64,000 bases of DNA from an uncultured Oscillospiraceae bacterium (GTDB taxonomy: Bacteria; Bacillota; Clostridia; Oscillospirales; Ruminococcaceae), in the NCBI GenBank assembly GCA_910583935.1, contig CAJTZM010000001.1:62001-126000 (forward strand). Reading direction: 5' to 3'. Of the stretch, positions 16,485 to 24,919 are shown piece after piece. Both the position numbers and the translations under genes were made by a program. The notes below the pieces were generated by a model, which worked only from the letters and a program-made list of their open reading frames with translations, was not told the origin of the DNA and did no database searches. How positions within the stretch are numbered: the stretch's first letter is position 1; every line of letters starts with the position of its first letter.

Positions 16485-16580
16485 ACCATGTGACTGACGG
16501 ATAGTGGGGAACCACAGGGGAGCATGGGAGTTTACGCCGACCGTCTGGGCAATCTTTTTTTAGATTGCCCTTTTTCTTTT
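16485..16580 (+). promoter_or_regulatory. ZTP (pfl-motif) riboswitch with intrinsic terminator
   Basis: Conserved elements of the pfl/ZTP motif occur in order: TGTGACTGACGG (16490-16500), GGGGAACCACAGGGGAGC (16506-16523) and GCCGACCGTCTGGGC (16536-16550). The last overlaps the 5' arm of the terminator GGGCAATCT / AGATTGCCC (16547-16570) with its T run to 16580. ZTP or ZMP binding, a sign of low 10-formyl-THF, should prevent the terminator and switch on pflB-pflA. The motif is named after its occurrence upstream of pfl genes. Confidence 0.92.
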
Positions 16581-16643
16581 ATACAGGCAATTGAAAAAAG
16601 ATGGAGATCTCATTTTGATTACAGGGAAAGGGAGGAAAGTTTT

Positions 16644-18875
16644 ATGGAGCATAAGAATTGGACGGGGTTTGCAGGGGAGTCATGGAAAAACAGTATTGAT
16701 GTACGCGCCTTTATCCAGGATAATTATACTTTTTACGATGGAGATGAAAAATTCCTTTCCGGACCGACTGAACGGACGGCGAAGCTTCTCGAAAAGTTTG
16801 AGGAGCTTTTGCGCCAGGAACAGGAAAAGGGCGGCGTTTTGGATGTGGATACAGAGCACGTCTCTTCGCTGACCAATTACCAGCCATCGTATTTGGATAA
16901 GGATTTGGAGCTGATTGTGGGATATCAGACGGAAAAGCCTTTGACCCGCGGTGTCAATCCTTTTGGCGGCATTCGAATGGCCCGGTCCGCCTGCGAGGCC
17001 TACGGATACCGGTTGTCTGATAAGGTGGAGCAGGAGTTTTTGTACCGCACCACCCATAACGACGGCGTTTACCGAGTCTATTCGGACGAGATGCGCAAGG
17101 CGAGAAAATGCGGCGTGATCACTGGGCTGCCGGACGCTTACGGCCGCGGCCGCATTATCGGGGATTACCGCCGGGTGGCCCTTTACGGTATAGACCGGCT
17201 GATCGAAGAAAAGAAACGGGACAAAGCGGAAATCGCCATGGGGGTTATGAATACCGATACGATCCGCCAAAGCGAGGAGCTTTTTCAGCAAATCGCTTTT
17301 TTGCAGAAGCTAAAAGAGATGGCGGCAATGTACGGCTATGATATTAGCGAACCGGCCGCCAACGCCAAAGAAGCGGTCCAGTGGCTGTATTTTGGCTATC
17401 TGGGCGCGATTAAAGAGCAAAACGGCGCGGCCATGTCTTTAGGACGGGTCAGCACCTTTTTGGATATTTATTTTACGAGAGATATGAAAAAGGGGCTTTT
17501 GGACGAAACCGGCGTCCAGGAACTGGTGGACGATTTTGTTATGAAGCTGCGGGCGGCGCGTCATCTGCGCACGGTAGAATATAACGAGTTGTTTGGCGGC
17601 GATCCGATGTGGATTACCGAAAGCATCGGCGGAATAAGCGAAAACGGAAAGCCCCTGGTGACCAAGAGCTCCTTCCGTTTTCTGCATACGCTGTACAACC
17701 TGGGTTCTGCGCCGGAGCCCAATCTGACGGTTTTGTGGTCGGAGAAGCTGCCGGAGGCGTTTAAACAATACTGCGCCCGCGTATCCATAGAAACAGACGC
17801 TATCCAGTATGAAAACGACGATGTAATGCGGCCGGTTTACGGCGATGATTATGCAATTGCCTGCTGTGTTTCCGCCATGAAGGTGGGGAAACAGATGCAG
17901 TTTTTCGGTGCGCGCTGCAATCTGCCAAAGCTTCTGTTGCTGGCGCTTAACGGTGGTCGGGATCAAATGACCGGCGTTCAACTGGGCCCGCAGATGGAGC
18001 CTTATGCCGGAGATGTTCTGGATTTTGAAGCGGTATGCGGCAGATGGCAGATTTATCTGGAATGGCTGTGCAAGCTGTATGTCAATACGATGAACGTCAT
18101 CCACTATATGCACGATAAATATGCCTATGAAAAAACCCAGATGGCGCTGCACGACACGGATGTCGAGCGGTTTATGGCGTTTGGCGTAGCGGGATTGTCG
18201 GTTCTGACAGATTCGCTGAGTGCAATCCGCTATGCTAAGGTACAGGTGGTGCGGGATGAAAACGGGCTGATCGAAAGCTTTAAAACAGCTGGAGATTTTC
18301 CAAAATACGGAAATGACGACGACCGGGTAGATCAGATCGGAAAGAAGGTTTTGGAGGAGGTTTACGCGCAGCTTAAACGCAATCCCACCTACCGGGGAGC
18401 GATCCACACCTTGTCGGTTCTGACGATTACTTCCAATGTGGTATACGGCAAAAAGACCGGCGCTACACCGGATGGCCGTGAAAAAGGGCAGCCGTTTGCG
18501 CCAGGTGCGAACCCTATGCACAACCGGGAGCAGAACGGGGCGCTGGCGTCGCTGAATTCAGTGGCGAAAATGCCCTATGATGCCTGCCGGGACGGCATCT
18601 CCAATACGTTTTCGATTACCCCCGCTACACTGGGAAAAGATCTAAAGCAGCAGGAAGAAAATCTGGTTGGCATTTTAGACGGATATTTTGCACAGAATGC
18701 GCATCACATCAATGTAAATGTGCTCAATAAGGAAAAGCTGATGGATGCATATGAAAACCCGCAGAAATACCCGAATTTGACAATCCGGGTTTCCGGCTAT
18801 GCCGTTCATTTTCACCGTCTTTCCAAAGAACAGCAGCGAGAGGTAATCAGCCGCACTTTCCATCAGGCGATGTAG
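16644..18875 (+). CDS. pflB: formate acetyltransferase (pyruvate formate-lyase)
   Basis: 743 residues; glycyl-radical enzyme that turns pyruvate and CoA into acetyl-CoA and formate. The active-site pair Cys407-Cys408 lies in IACCVSAMKVGKQMQFFGAR, the marker of true PFL among glycyl-radical enzymes. The radical Gly718 is in RVSGYAV near the end. ATG 16644 was chosen from GGGAGG nine bases before it; the frame extends upstream through the riboswitch and is not coding there. The product formate feeds 10-formyl-THF, which fits the ZTP control. The activase gene follows 13 bases later. Confidence 0.96.
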   Translation: MEHKNWTGFAGESWKNSIDVRAFIQDNYTFYDGDEKFLSGPTERTAKLLEKFEELLRQEQEKGGVLDVDTEHVSSLTNYQPSYLDKDLELIVGYQTEKPLTRGVNPFGGIRMARSACEAYGYRLSDKVEQEFLYRTTHNDGVYRVYSDEMRKARKCGVITGLPDAYGRGRIIGDYRRVALYGIDRLIEEKKRDKAEIAMGVMNTDTIRQSEELFQQIAFLQKLKEMAAMYGYDISEPAANAKEAVQWLYFGYLGAIKEQNGAAMSLGRVSTFLDIYFTRDMKKGLLDETGVQELVDDFVMKLRAARHLRTVEYNELFGGDPMWITESIGGISENGKPLVTKSSFRFLHTLYNLGSAPEPNLTVLWSEKLPEAFKQYCARVSIETDAIQYENDDVMRPVYGDDYAIACCVSAMKVGKQMQFFGARCNLPKLLLLALNGGRDQMTGVQLGPQMEPYAGDVLDFEAVCGRWQIYLEWLCKLYVNTMNVIHYMHDKYAYEKTQMALHDTDVERFMAFGVAGLSVLTDSLSAIRYAKVQVVRDENGLIESFKTAGDFPKYGNDDDRVDQIGKKVLEEVYAQLKRNPTYRGAIHTLSVLTITSNVVYGKKTGATPDGREKGQPFAPGANPMHNREQNGALASLNSVAKMPYDACRDGISNTFSITPATLGKDLKQQEENLVGILDGYFAQNAHHINVNVLNKEKLMDAYENPQKYPNLTIRVSGYAVHFHRLSKEQQREVISRTFHQAM

Positions 18876-18888
18876 GCCGGGAGGATAT

Positions 18889-19620
18889 ATGTTAAAGGGT
18901 TTGGTTCATTCGTTTGAGTCCTTGGGAACTTTAGATGGGCCGGGTGTGCGCTGCGTTGTTTTTCTGCAGGGCTGTCCGCTTCGGTGTGTCTATTGCCATA
19001 ATCCCGATACGTGGGATCGGTCTAAAGGGGTACGCATGAGCGCGCAGGAGGTTGTCGAGCGGGTGAAGCGCTATCGCGCGTATTTCGGCAGCACTGGCGG
19101 GATTACCGTATCCGGCGGGGAACCGCTGCTTCAGTCAGAATTTGTTGCGGAGGTTTTTGCGCTGTGCCGGGAAGAGGGAATTCATACGGTGCTGGATACC
19201 AGTGGGCATGGAGGTCAGCGGGACAGATTGGCCCCGTTGCTGCGGGAAACCGATTTGGTACTGTTGGACATCAAGATGACGACAGAGCAGGACTATCTGC
19301 AAAATACCAACGGATCCTTGCAAAAGGCGATGAATTTTTTAGAGGAGCTGGAGCAGCAGGAAATCCCGGTTTGGATCCGGCAGGTAGTGGTGCCGGGAGT
19401 AACCGATTCTCAGGAAAATCTTATCCGGCTGGCGCAGCTTCTCGCTGGGAAAAAATGCGTGCAGAAGGTCGAGTTTTTGCCATTTCGTAAGCTTTGCCAG
19501 GAAAAATATGAACAGCTGGGGCTCCCCTTTCCATTGGGCAGGGTTCCAGAGGCTACAGATTCTTTTTGCAGAGAGTATGCCAATCGTTTTTATGCGCTGT
19601 TTTCCGCAGGGCAAATATAG
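18889..19620 (+). CDS. pflA: pyruvate formate-lyase-activating enzyme
   Basis: 243 residues; radical SAM enzyme with Cys29, Cys33 and Cys36 in GCPLRCVYCHNPD binding the 4Fe-4S cluster, followed by the SAM-binding GGITVSGGEPLLQ. It makes the glycyl radical in PflB. The length matches PflA without extra ferredoxin domains. It is second in the ZTP-controlled operon and closed by a strong terminator. Confidence 0.96.
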   Translation: MLKGLVHSFESLGTLDGPGVRCVVFLQGCPLRCVYCHNPDTWDRSKGVRMSAQEVVERVKRYRAYFGSTGGITVSGGEPLLQSEFVAEVFALCREEGIHTVLDTSGHGGQRDRLAPLLRETDLVLLDIKMTTEQDYLQNTNGSLQKAMNFLEELEQQEIPVWIRQVVVPGVTDSQENLIRLAQLLAGKKCVQKVEFLPFRKLCQEKYEQLGLPFPLGRVPEATDSFCREYANRFYALFSAGQI

Positions 19621-19633
19621 GAAAAAGGGGAAA

Positions 19634-19671
19634 GGCCGCCCGTCCAACAGCAGTGGACGGGCGGCCTTTTT
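19634..19671 (+). terminator. terminator of pflBA
   Basis: GGCCGCCCGTCC (19634-19645) pairs with GGACGGGCGGCC (19655-19666), followed by TTTTT. Confidence 0.95.
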
Positions 19672-19750
19672 CACAAAATGTATGGGGAATATAAAAATCT
19701 TAACAGATTACGGCAAAAAAGATTGTCGAATTTAGAGGGAAAAGAAATTT

Positions 19751-20293
19751 TTATTTGATTTTTCGCAAAAATCGCGGGCGGAAAAAATGCTGGTAAAAAT
19801 AGAAAATACGGCTTAAGGCCAGCTCAAAAACGATAAAAACAGCATTGCCCGCCAGCAGCGTGACAAGACCGGTGAATCGCCCTAAGCTTCCCATATCTGT
19901 CATGATATCCGGCATTTTAAAAACGTACAGCATCAAGCTGTAGGCCAAAAGGATGGACAGGTTAAAAATAGAAAACTTGATGATCCACTGCAAAAGTTTT
20001 CTTTTCATATGATGGTCCAGATAATCTTTGATAATCGGGTAATATCCAAGAAAGACAAAAATGATTGCAGCCTGTTTATCCGGGACAATAAATAGGCTGA
20101 GCACAGAGACGACCAGATACACCAATATAGCCCACCGGTAGCCGCAATCGACAATAATGGCAATCAGCAGAAAACCCGCAGCAGCAGGAGCAGCATAGGT
20201 CAGAAAGGGAAACAGGCCGGTCAGGAGCATGAGCAGGGTGCAAAGAGATGCGATAACGCCGCCTAGCGCGACCTGAGAACTTTTTTTCAACAC
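19751..20293 (-). CDS. integral membrane protein, function unknown
   Basis: 180 residues with five or six hydrophobic helices and a basic C-terminus (RPRFLRKIK). The N-terminus, KKSSQVALGGVIASLCTLLML, resembles small ECF-S-like or DUF membrane proteins of Clostridia, but I cannot name a family. It is last in a minus-strand set with the J-domain and DUF5685-like genes, about 40 bases after the J-domain gene, and probably co-expressed. Confidence 0.75.
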   Translation of the reverse strand: MLKKSSQVALGGVIASLCTLLMLLTGLFPFLTYAAPAAAGFLLIAIIVDCGYRWAILVYLVVSVLSLFIVPDKQAAIIFVFLGYYPIIKDYLDHHMKRKLLQWIIKFSIFNLSILLAYSLMLYVFKMPDIMTDMGSLGRFTGLVTLLAGNAVFIVFELALSRIFYFYQHFFRPRFLRKIK

Positions 20294-20331
20294 GATGGCG
20301 AACCCCTTCCCAAAAAGACGTCAAAATCAGA

Positions 20332-20916
20332 TCAGCAGCATCCGCGCCCGCCCATACACTGGCAACAGCAATCGGCGCAGACCATAGAGGTGCAGAAGTT
20401 GCAGGGGGAACAGTACATCCCGCCTGGCATTGCGCCGGGATTGGAGCCGTGGGCGCGCTGCCAGCTCATCTGCTGCAGGGCCATGCGGTATTCCGGATTG
20501 TTGGGATTTTGCTGCACCGCCTGGTTAAAATGACGGTACGCCTCGTCCAGCCATCCTCTGGTATAGAAGACACTCCCCTTTAAAAAGTACCATTCTGCAT
20601 CACGGGAGACCTGGGGAACGCCGTCTAGCAGCTCTTCGGCTTCCGCAATGCGATTGCTGTTGATCATGCGGCGGATATCAGAAAACTGAGAAGCTCCTCC
20701 CGCAGAGCTCTGCGCCGCCGCGCCGCCGCGCCGCATATCCATAATCTGATCGTACGCAGCGGTGATTTCCTTCATCTTTTCTTCAGCCAGATCAAACAGA
20801 GGATCGCCCTGATAATGGTCGGGATGATATTTTCTCGCCAGTTCCCGATATGCTTTTTTCACTTCTTCATCAGAAGCCGCAGAGGAAACGCCTAACACTT
20901 TATAAGGGTCGATCAT
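20332..20916 (-). CDS. J-domain (DnaJ-type) protein with Cys-rich tail
   Basis: 194 residues. An N-terminal J domain (about residues 1-65) carries the HPD motif in ARKYHPDHYQGD; a helical, TPR-like part follows (residues 80-150, RGWLDEAYRHFNQAVQQNPNN). The C-terminal tail has about ten cysteines (CSPCNFCTSMVCADCCCQC), suggesting metal binding. It lacks the G/F region and the classic zinc finger of DnaJ, so it is a specialised Hsp70 co-chaperone, not DnaJ. The start overlaps the stop of the upstream gene (ATGA), which implies coupled translation. Confidence 0.9.
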   Translation of the reverse strand: MIDPYKVLGVSSAASDEEVKKAYRELARKYHPDHYQGDPLFDLAEEKMKEITAAYDQIMDMRRGGAAAQSSAGGASQFSDIRRMINSNRIAEAEELLDGVPQVSRDAEWYFLKGSVFYTRGWLDEAYRHFNQAVQQNPNNPEYRMALQQMSWQRAHGSNPGAMPGGMYCSPCNFCTSMVCADCCCQCMGGRGCC

Positions 20917-21770
20917 GTATTCTTCTCCTTTTTCTGCAAAGCTTTTTGCAGAGATTGTTTTAGTCCAAAAGAAACGATATTCTCCAAAATGGGACGCCAG
21001 TCGTTTAACTCCAGCAGGGCAAAGGCTTTTTCCAGCTCCGCAATCGTGCCATGTATGCTTTCAACAGCAGGAGAATAGGAAAGGTTTTTGATTTTTTCGA
21101 CGGTATATTGCTGCAAAAACGGATTAAAGCGCTGCTTCTTTTCATCCTTTTCCAGATCATCCAGCGCATCCATAAGATAAATATATCTCCCAAGCAAATA
21201 GCCGAAGCGGGAAAGGACGCGCCTTTGTGTTGGGTCGTCCGACAGCTTTTCGCAGATGGCAGACAAAGCGTGCGCGGTAGGCTCCGCCGATAAATCCAGC
21301 CCGGCAAACTGCAGCTCCACCTGCCTTTGCTGCCGCATCATCTCTTCCATCAGGCAGTCAAAAGCGGGTAAGGACGCTCTCGCCCTTTTCCAGCTGCGGC
21401 CAAAAAGGGGAAACAGCCCATAAACCGGCAGCCGGCATAGCAGCTTTTCGTCAGAAAGATGATCCCTGCATTTATAATACAGCGTAACGGCGGCCTGTGC
21501 GGCAACCTGGCTGGTAACGCCCTCTAAACGGCAGGCAGAACATTTTTTAAAGGGATTGATCGGGCAGCGAATTGCAAAAAAATCGGGAGACGACTGCCGC
21601 AGGCTCATGGAAAGAATAGCAAGAAAGGTAAAATCATAGCTTAAAGTCAGGCGAAAAAAAACACCATACCGGCGGCCTAACTCTTTGCAAAGGCCGCAGT
21701 AAACGGACCGATATGCTTCATATTCCTTTATCCTTAACTCCGGCTGAAAAGGCCTGATATATCCAAACAA
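20913..21770 (-). CDS. DUF5685-like protein
   Basis: About 285 residues. The N-terminus FGYIRPFQPELRIKEYEAYRSVYCGLCKELG matches my memory of the conserved Clostridia family DUF5685, whose members usually begin M-F-G-Y. It has several Cys pairs (YCGLC, RCPINPFKKCSACR) that could bind metal, then mostly helical sequence. The function is not known. The start is uncertain: TTG at 21770 fits the family, while the open frame reaches an ATG at 21833; neither has a good ribosome site. It is the first gene of a three-gene set with the J-domain and membrane genes. Confidence 0.82.
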   Translation of the reverse strand: MFGYIRPFQPELRIKEYEAYRSVYCGLCKELGRRYGVFFRLTLSYDFTFLAILSMSLRQSSPDFFAIRCPINPFKKCSACRLEGVTSQVAAQAAVTLYYKCRDHLSDEKLLCRLPVYGLFPLFGRSWKRARASLPAFDCLMEEMMRQQRQVELQFAGLDLSAEPTAHALSAICEKLSDDPTQRRVLSRFGYLLGRYIYLMDALDDLEKDEKKQRFNPFLQQYTVEKIKNLSYSPAVESIHGTIAELEKAFALLELNDWRPILENIVSFGLKQSLQKALQKKEKNT

Positions 21771-21926
21771 AAAAGCAGTCCATCCTTTGCATTGTTTTGC
21801 CCATATTCTAATAAAATATTTTACAACATACAAATGGATTATTTGGTGAAGAATTTGTGAATTCGAAGAAAAATGACTCTTTTTTACAGTATTGAAAGGG
21901 ACTATATTCCGCTTTAAAGCTTTGAA

Positions 21927-21955
21927 TTGACATCATATGCGGATTATATTATAAT
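21927..21955 (+). promoter_or_regulatory. consensus sigma-A promoter of mntP
   Basis: TTGACA (21927-21932), 17 bases, TATAAT (21950-21955). The leader is only about 25-30 bases, too short for the yybP-ykoY manganese riboswitch often found before mntP. Confidence 0.9.
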
Positions 21956-21988
21956 GAAATTCATTAAGTAGGCGGTGGTGGGAATTCT

Positions 21989-22558
21989 TTGGATATTTTA
22001 ACACTGTTTTTTCTGGCTGTCGGCCTTTCAATGGATGCCATGGCGGTATCTATTTCGGACGGGCTGTGCTTTCGAAAGCTGCGTGGATCAGCGTTTTTTC
22101 TGATTGCGTTTTCCTTTGGCCTGTTTCAGGGATTGATGCCGGTAATCGGGTATTTTGCGGGGCAGACCTTTAGTGTGTACATAAAAGAGTTTGACCATTG
22201 GATCGCCTTGCTTTTGTTAGGTTTCATCGGCGGTAAAATGATTTGGGAGTCTATTTCTCAGATGCGGCATCCGGAAGAGGGGGTCGAAGAAAAGAGCTTT
22301 ACCTGCCGGCTTTTGCTTGTGCAGGCGATTGCCACCAGCATTGACGCTTTAGCTGTTGGTATTGGCTTTGCTGTGCTGGATATCAACATCTGGGCAGCCG
22401 CTGGATTTATCGCGGCAACCACCTTTCTTTTTTCCGCTATAGGTGTTTGGATCGGGAGAAAATTTGGTTCTTTTCTCCAGGAAAAGGCGGCGCTGTCGGG
22501 CGGACTGATTCTGGTATCAATTGGCGTGAAGATTTTTGTGGAGCATATGCTCGGATAA
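21989..22558 (+). CDS. mntP: manganese efflux pump MntP family
   Basis: 189 residues with six predicted helices. The family motif with Asp occurs twice: LAVGLSMDAMAVSISDG near the start and AIATSIDALAVGIGFA in the second half, the inverted repeat that forms the Mn2+ path. It exports Mn2+ to limit toxicity. The start codon is TTG at 21989 with a weak GGTGG ribosome site. It lies 16 bases before iorA but has a different role; read-through into iorA is possible because no terminator was seen. Confidence 0.9.
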   Translation: MDILTLFFLAVGLSMDAMAVSISDGLCFRKLRGSAFFLIAFSFGLFQGLMPVIGYFAGQTFSVYIKEFDHWIALLLLGFIGGKMIWESISQMRHPEEGVEEKSFTCRLLLVQAIATSIDALAVGIGFAVLDINIWAAAGFIAATTFLFSAIGVWIGRKFGSFLQEKAALSGGLILVSIGVKIFVEHMLG

Positions 22559-22574
22559 TAATAGGAGGAAATGT

Positions 22575-24314
22575 ATGAAAAGGCTGATGCTTGGAAATGA
22601 GGCGGTGGCCAGAGGACTGTATGAGGCGGGATGCCGGGTGATTTCCAGTTATCCGGGAACGCCCAGTACAGAAATCTCTGAATATGCGTCTAAGTATGAG
22701 GAGATTTATGCGGAATGGGCACCGAATGAAAAGGTCGCGGCAGAGGTCGCGTTAGGCGCAAGCTTTGGCGGGGCCAGATCCTTCTGCGCAATGAAGCATG
22801 TAGGGTTAAATGTGGCTGCGGACCCGTTGTTCACTTCAAGCTATACGGGGGTTAACGGCGGTATGATTTATACTGTGGCAGACGACCCGGGGATGCATTC
22901 TTCGCAAAATGAACAGGATTCCAGACATTATGCGGTTGCGGCAAAGCTGCCGATGCTGGAGCCCTCGGATTCTCTGGAGTGCAGGGATTTTATCAAAGAA
23001 GCTTATGAGATTTCGGAAAAATTCGATACGCCGGTGCTTTTTCGGCTGTCAACCCGAGTATCCCATTCTCAAAGTATTGTAGAGGAAGGACCGCGAGAAG
23101 AGGTTCCCTTAAAAAATTATGTGAAAAATCCGCAGAAATATGTCATGATGCCAGCCTTTGCAAAAAGCCGGCATGAGACGGTGGAGCAGCGGTTGGAAGC
23201 GTTGTCACGCTTTGCTGAAAGCACAGGGTTAAATCGTGTGGAGTGGGCGAGTAAAAAAATCGGTGTCATCTGTTCCGGAATTGCATATCAGTATGTAAAA
23301 GAGGCTTTAGGCGAGCAGGCAAGTATTTTGAAATTGGGTTTGATTCATCCGCTGCCTCAAAAGCTGATGCAGGATTTTGCCAGTCAGGTGGACAAGCTCT
23401 ATGTAATAGAGGAGCTAGACGACGTTTTTGAAACGCAGGTGAAAAAGCTGGGTATTTCCTGCGAAGGAAAGGCTTTGTTTACAAAGCTGGGAGAGTATTC
23501 GCCGCAGATGATTGCAAAAAGCATCCTCGGTCAAGAGACGGAATGGGTGAATTTTGACGAAGCGGTTCCGGCGCGTCCACCAGCTATGTGCCCCGGATGT
23601 CCGCATCGGGGATTGTACTACGTTTTGTCTAAGCTTGGCGTAATGGTCAGCGGCGATATAGGCTGCTATACCCTCGGCGCGGCGGCGCCCTTAAATGCAA
23701 TGGACAGCTGTGTCTGCATGGGTGCTTCCGTCTCTGCGCTGCACGGCTTTAACAAGGCAAGGAATATGCCGGGACAATCTGTTGCGGTAATCGGCGATTC
23801 GACCTTTATGCATTCGGGCATAACCGGTCTTATCAACATTGGATATAACAAGGGAAATTCGACTGTCATTATTCTGGATAACCGCATTACCGGTATGACA
23901 GGGCATCAGCAAAACCCCACCACCGGAAAAACGTTGAAGGGGGAAGAGGTACCCCAGATCCAGCTTGAGGCGGTATGCCGCGCAGCGGGGATCAACAGGG
24001 TTACGGTGGTCGATCCTTATAATGTGGCGCAGGTGGAAGCTATTTTGAAGGAGGAGCTGGCATCGCCGCAGCCTTCGGTCATCATCAGCCGGCGCCCCTG
24101 CGTACTGTTAAAATCTGTCCGGAAGCAAGAGCCGCTTTTTGTCGATGCCAAAAAGTGCCGGACCTGTAAGGCCTGCCTTAAAATCGGGTGCCCTGCCATA
24201 CATATAGAGGGTGGGAAAGCGGCGATTGATCCGACCCTTTGTGTTGGCTGCGGTTTATGTGCGTCCCTTTGCCCGTTCCATGCCATTGGAGCACAAGGAG
24301 GTACGAAAAAATGA
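22575..24314 (+). CDS. iorA: indolepyruvate ferredoxin oxidoreductase alpha subunit
   Basis: 579 residues. The N-terminal pyrimidine domain begins GNEAVARGLYEAGCRVISSYPGTPSTE, a central thiamine pyrophosphate domain carries MCPGCPHRGLYYVL and GDIGCYTLG, and a C-terminal two-cluster ferredoxin domain has CRTCKACLKIGCP and CVGCGLCASLCP. The enzyme oxidises aryl pyruvates from Trp, Phe and Tyr to aryl-acetyl-CoA and reduces ferredoxin. ATG 22575 follows AGGAGG. Its stop overlaps the iorB start (ATGA). Confidence 0.95.
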   Translation: MKRLMLGNEAVARGLYEAGCRVISSYPGTPSTEISEYASKYEEIYAEWAPNEKVAAEVALGASFGGARSFCAMKHVGLNVAADPLFTSSYTGVNGGMIYTVADDPGMHSSQNEQDSRHYAVAAKLPMLEPSDSLECRDFIKEAYEISEKFDTPVLFRLSTRVSHSQSIVEEGPREEVPLKNYVKNPQKYVMMPAFAKSRHETVEQRLEALSRFAESTGLNRVEWASKKIGVICSGIAYQYVKEALGEQASILKLGLIHPLPQKLMQDFASQVDKLYVIEELDDVFETQVKKLGISCEGKALFTKLGEYSPQMIAKSILGQETEWVNFDEAVPARPPAMCPGCPHRGLYYVLSKLGVMVSGDIGCYTLGAAAPLNAMDSCVCMGASVSALHGFNKARNMPGQSVAVIGDSTFMHSGITGLINIGYNKGNSTVIILDNRITGMTGHQQNPTTGKTLKGEEVPQIQLEAVCRAAGINRVTVVDPYNVAQVEAILKEELASPQPSVIISRRPCVLLKSVRKQEPLFVDAKKCRTCKACLKIGCPAIHIEGGKAAIDPTLCVGCGLCASLCPFHAIGAQGGTKK

Positions 24315-24895
24315 AAACAAAAAGTGTTATGATTGTCGGCGTTGGCGGCCAAGGGTCCTTATTGGCCAGCCGGATTTTGGGACATGTATTTCAGGCGGAA
24401 GGGTTTGACGTTAAGGTTTCTGAGGTACATGGCATGTCCCAGCGGGGAGGCTCGGTGGTCACCTACATCAAATATGGCGAAAAGGTGTATTCTCCGATTG
24501 TTGAGCGGGGAGAAGCGGATTACATTCTGTCCTTTGAACAACTGGAGGCGGCGAGATGGGTTTCCTATCTCAAAAAGGATGGAGTAATGGTTGCAAGCAC
24601 CCAAAAGATTGATCCAATGCCGGTGATTACCGGTGCGGCGGTGTATCCCCAGGAGATTTTTTCCAGGATACAGCAGCTTGGCGTAAACCTGTTGGAAGTT
24701 GAGGCGCTGGATTTGGCGCGTCAGGCGGGGTCATTAAAGGCCACGAATACGGTTTTGATCGGCGTTCTTTCAGTGTTGATGCCGTTTGCGAAGGAGAAAT
24801 GGGAAGATGCGATTCGCCAAATCGCTCCTACGCAATTTGTGGAGCTGAACTTAAGAGCCTTTTCCTTGGGACGCGAGGCTGCCTGCTCGAAATAG
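24311..24895 (+). CDS. iorB: indolepyruvate ferredoxin oxidoreductase beta subunit
   Basis: 194 residues of the pyruvate:ferredoxin oxidoreductase gamma-type domain: VMIVGVGGQGSLLASRILG at the N-terminus and VSEVHGMSQRGGSVVTYIKYG, typical of IorB. It is the small partner of IorA. ATG 24311 has GGAGG just upstream; the open frame extends into iorA. Codon sharing with iorA indicates coupled translation. Confidence 0.95.
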   Translation: MKTKSVMIVGVGGQGSLLASRILGHVFQAEGFDVKVSEVHGMSQRGGSVVTYIKYGEKVYSPIVERGEADYILSFEQLEAARWVSYLKKDGVMVASTQKIDPMPVITGAAVYPQEIFSRIQQLGVNLLEVEALDLARQAGSLKATNTVLIGVLSVLMPFAKEKWEDAIRQIAPTQFVELNLRAFSLGREAACSK

Positions 24896-24919
24896 GAACA
24901 AAATCAGGAGGAATGACAA

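Noticed and set aside
16524..16643. N-terminal extension of pflB
   Set aside because: It covers the ZTP aptamer end and terminator, so it cannot be regular coding sequence; ATG 16644 has GGGAGG.
17439..18521. 360-residue minus-strand frame inside pflB
   Set aside because: An antisense shadow of a well-conserved gene; composition rich in His/Arg/Gln with no known motif.
21834..21988. yybP-ykoY manganese riboswitch before mntP
   Set aside because: The promoter leaves only about 30 bases of leader, too short for that RNA, and no motif was seen.
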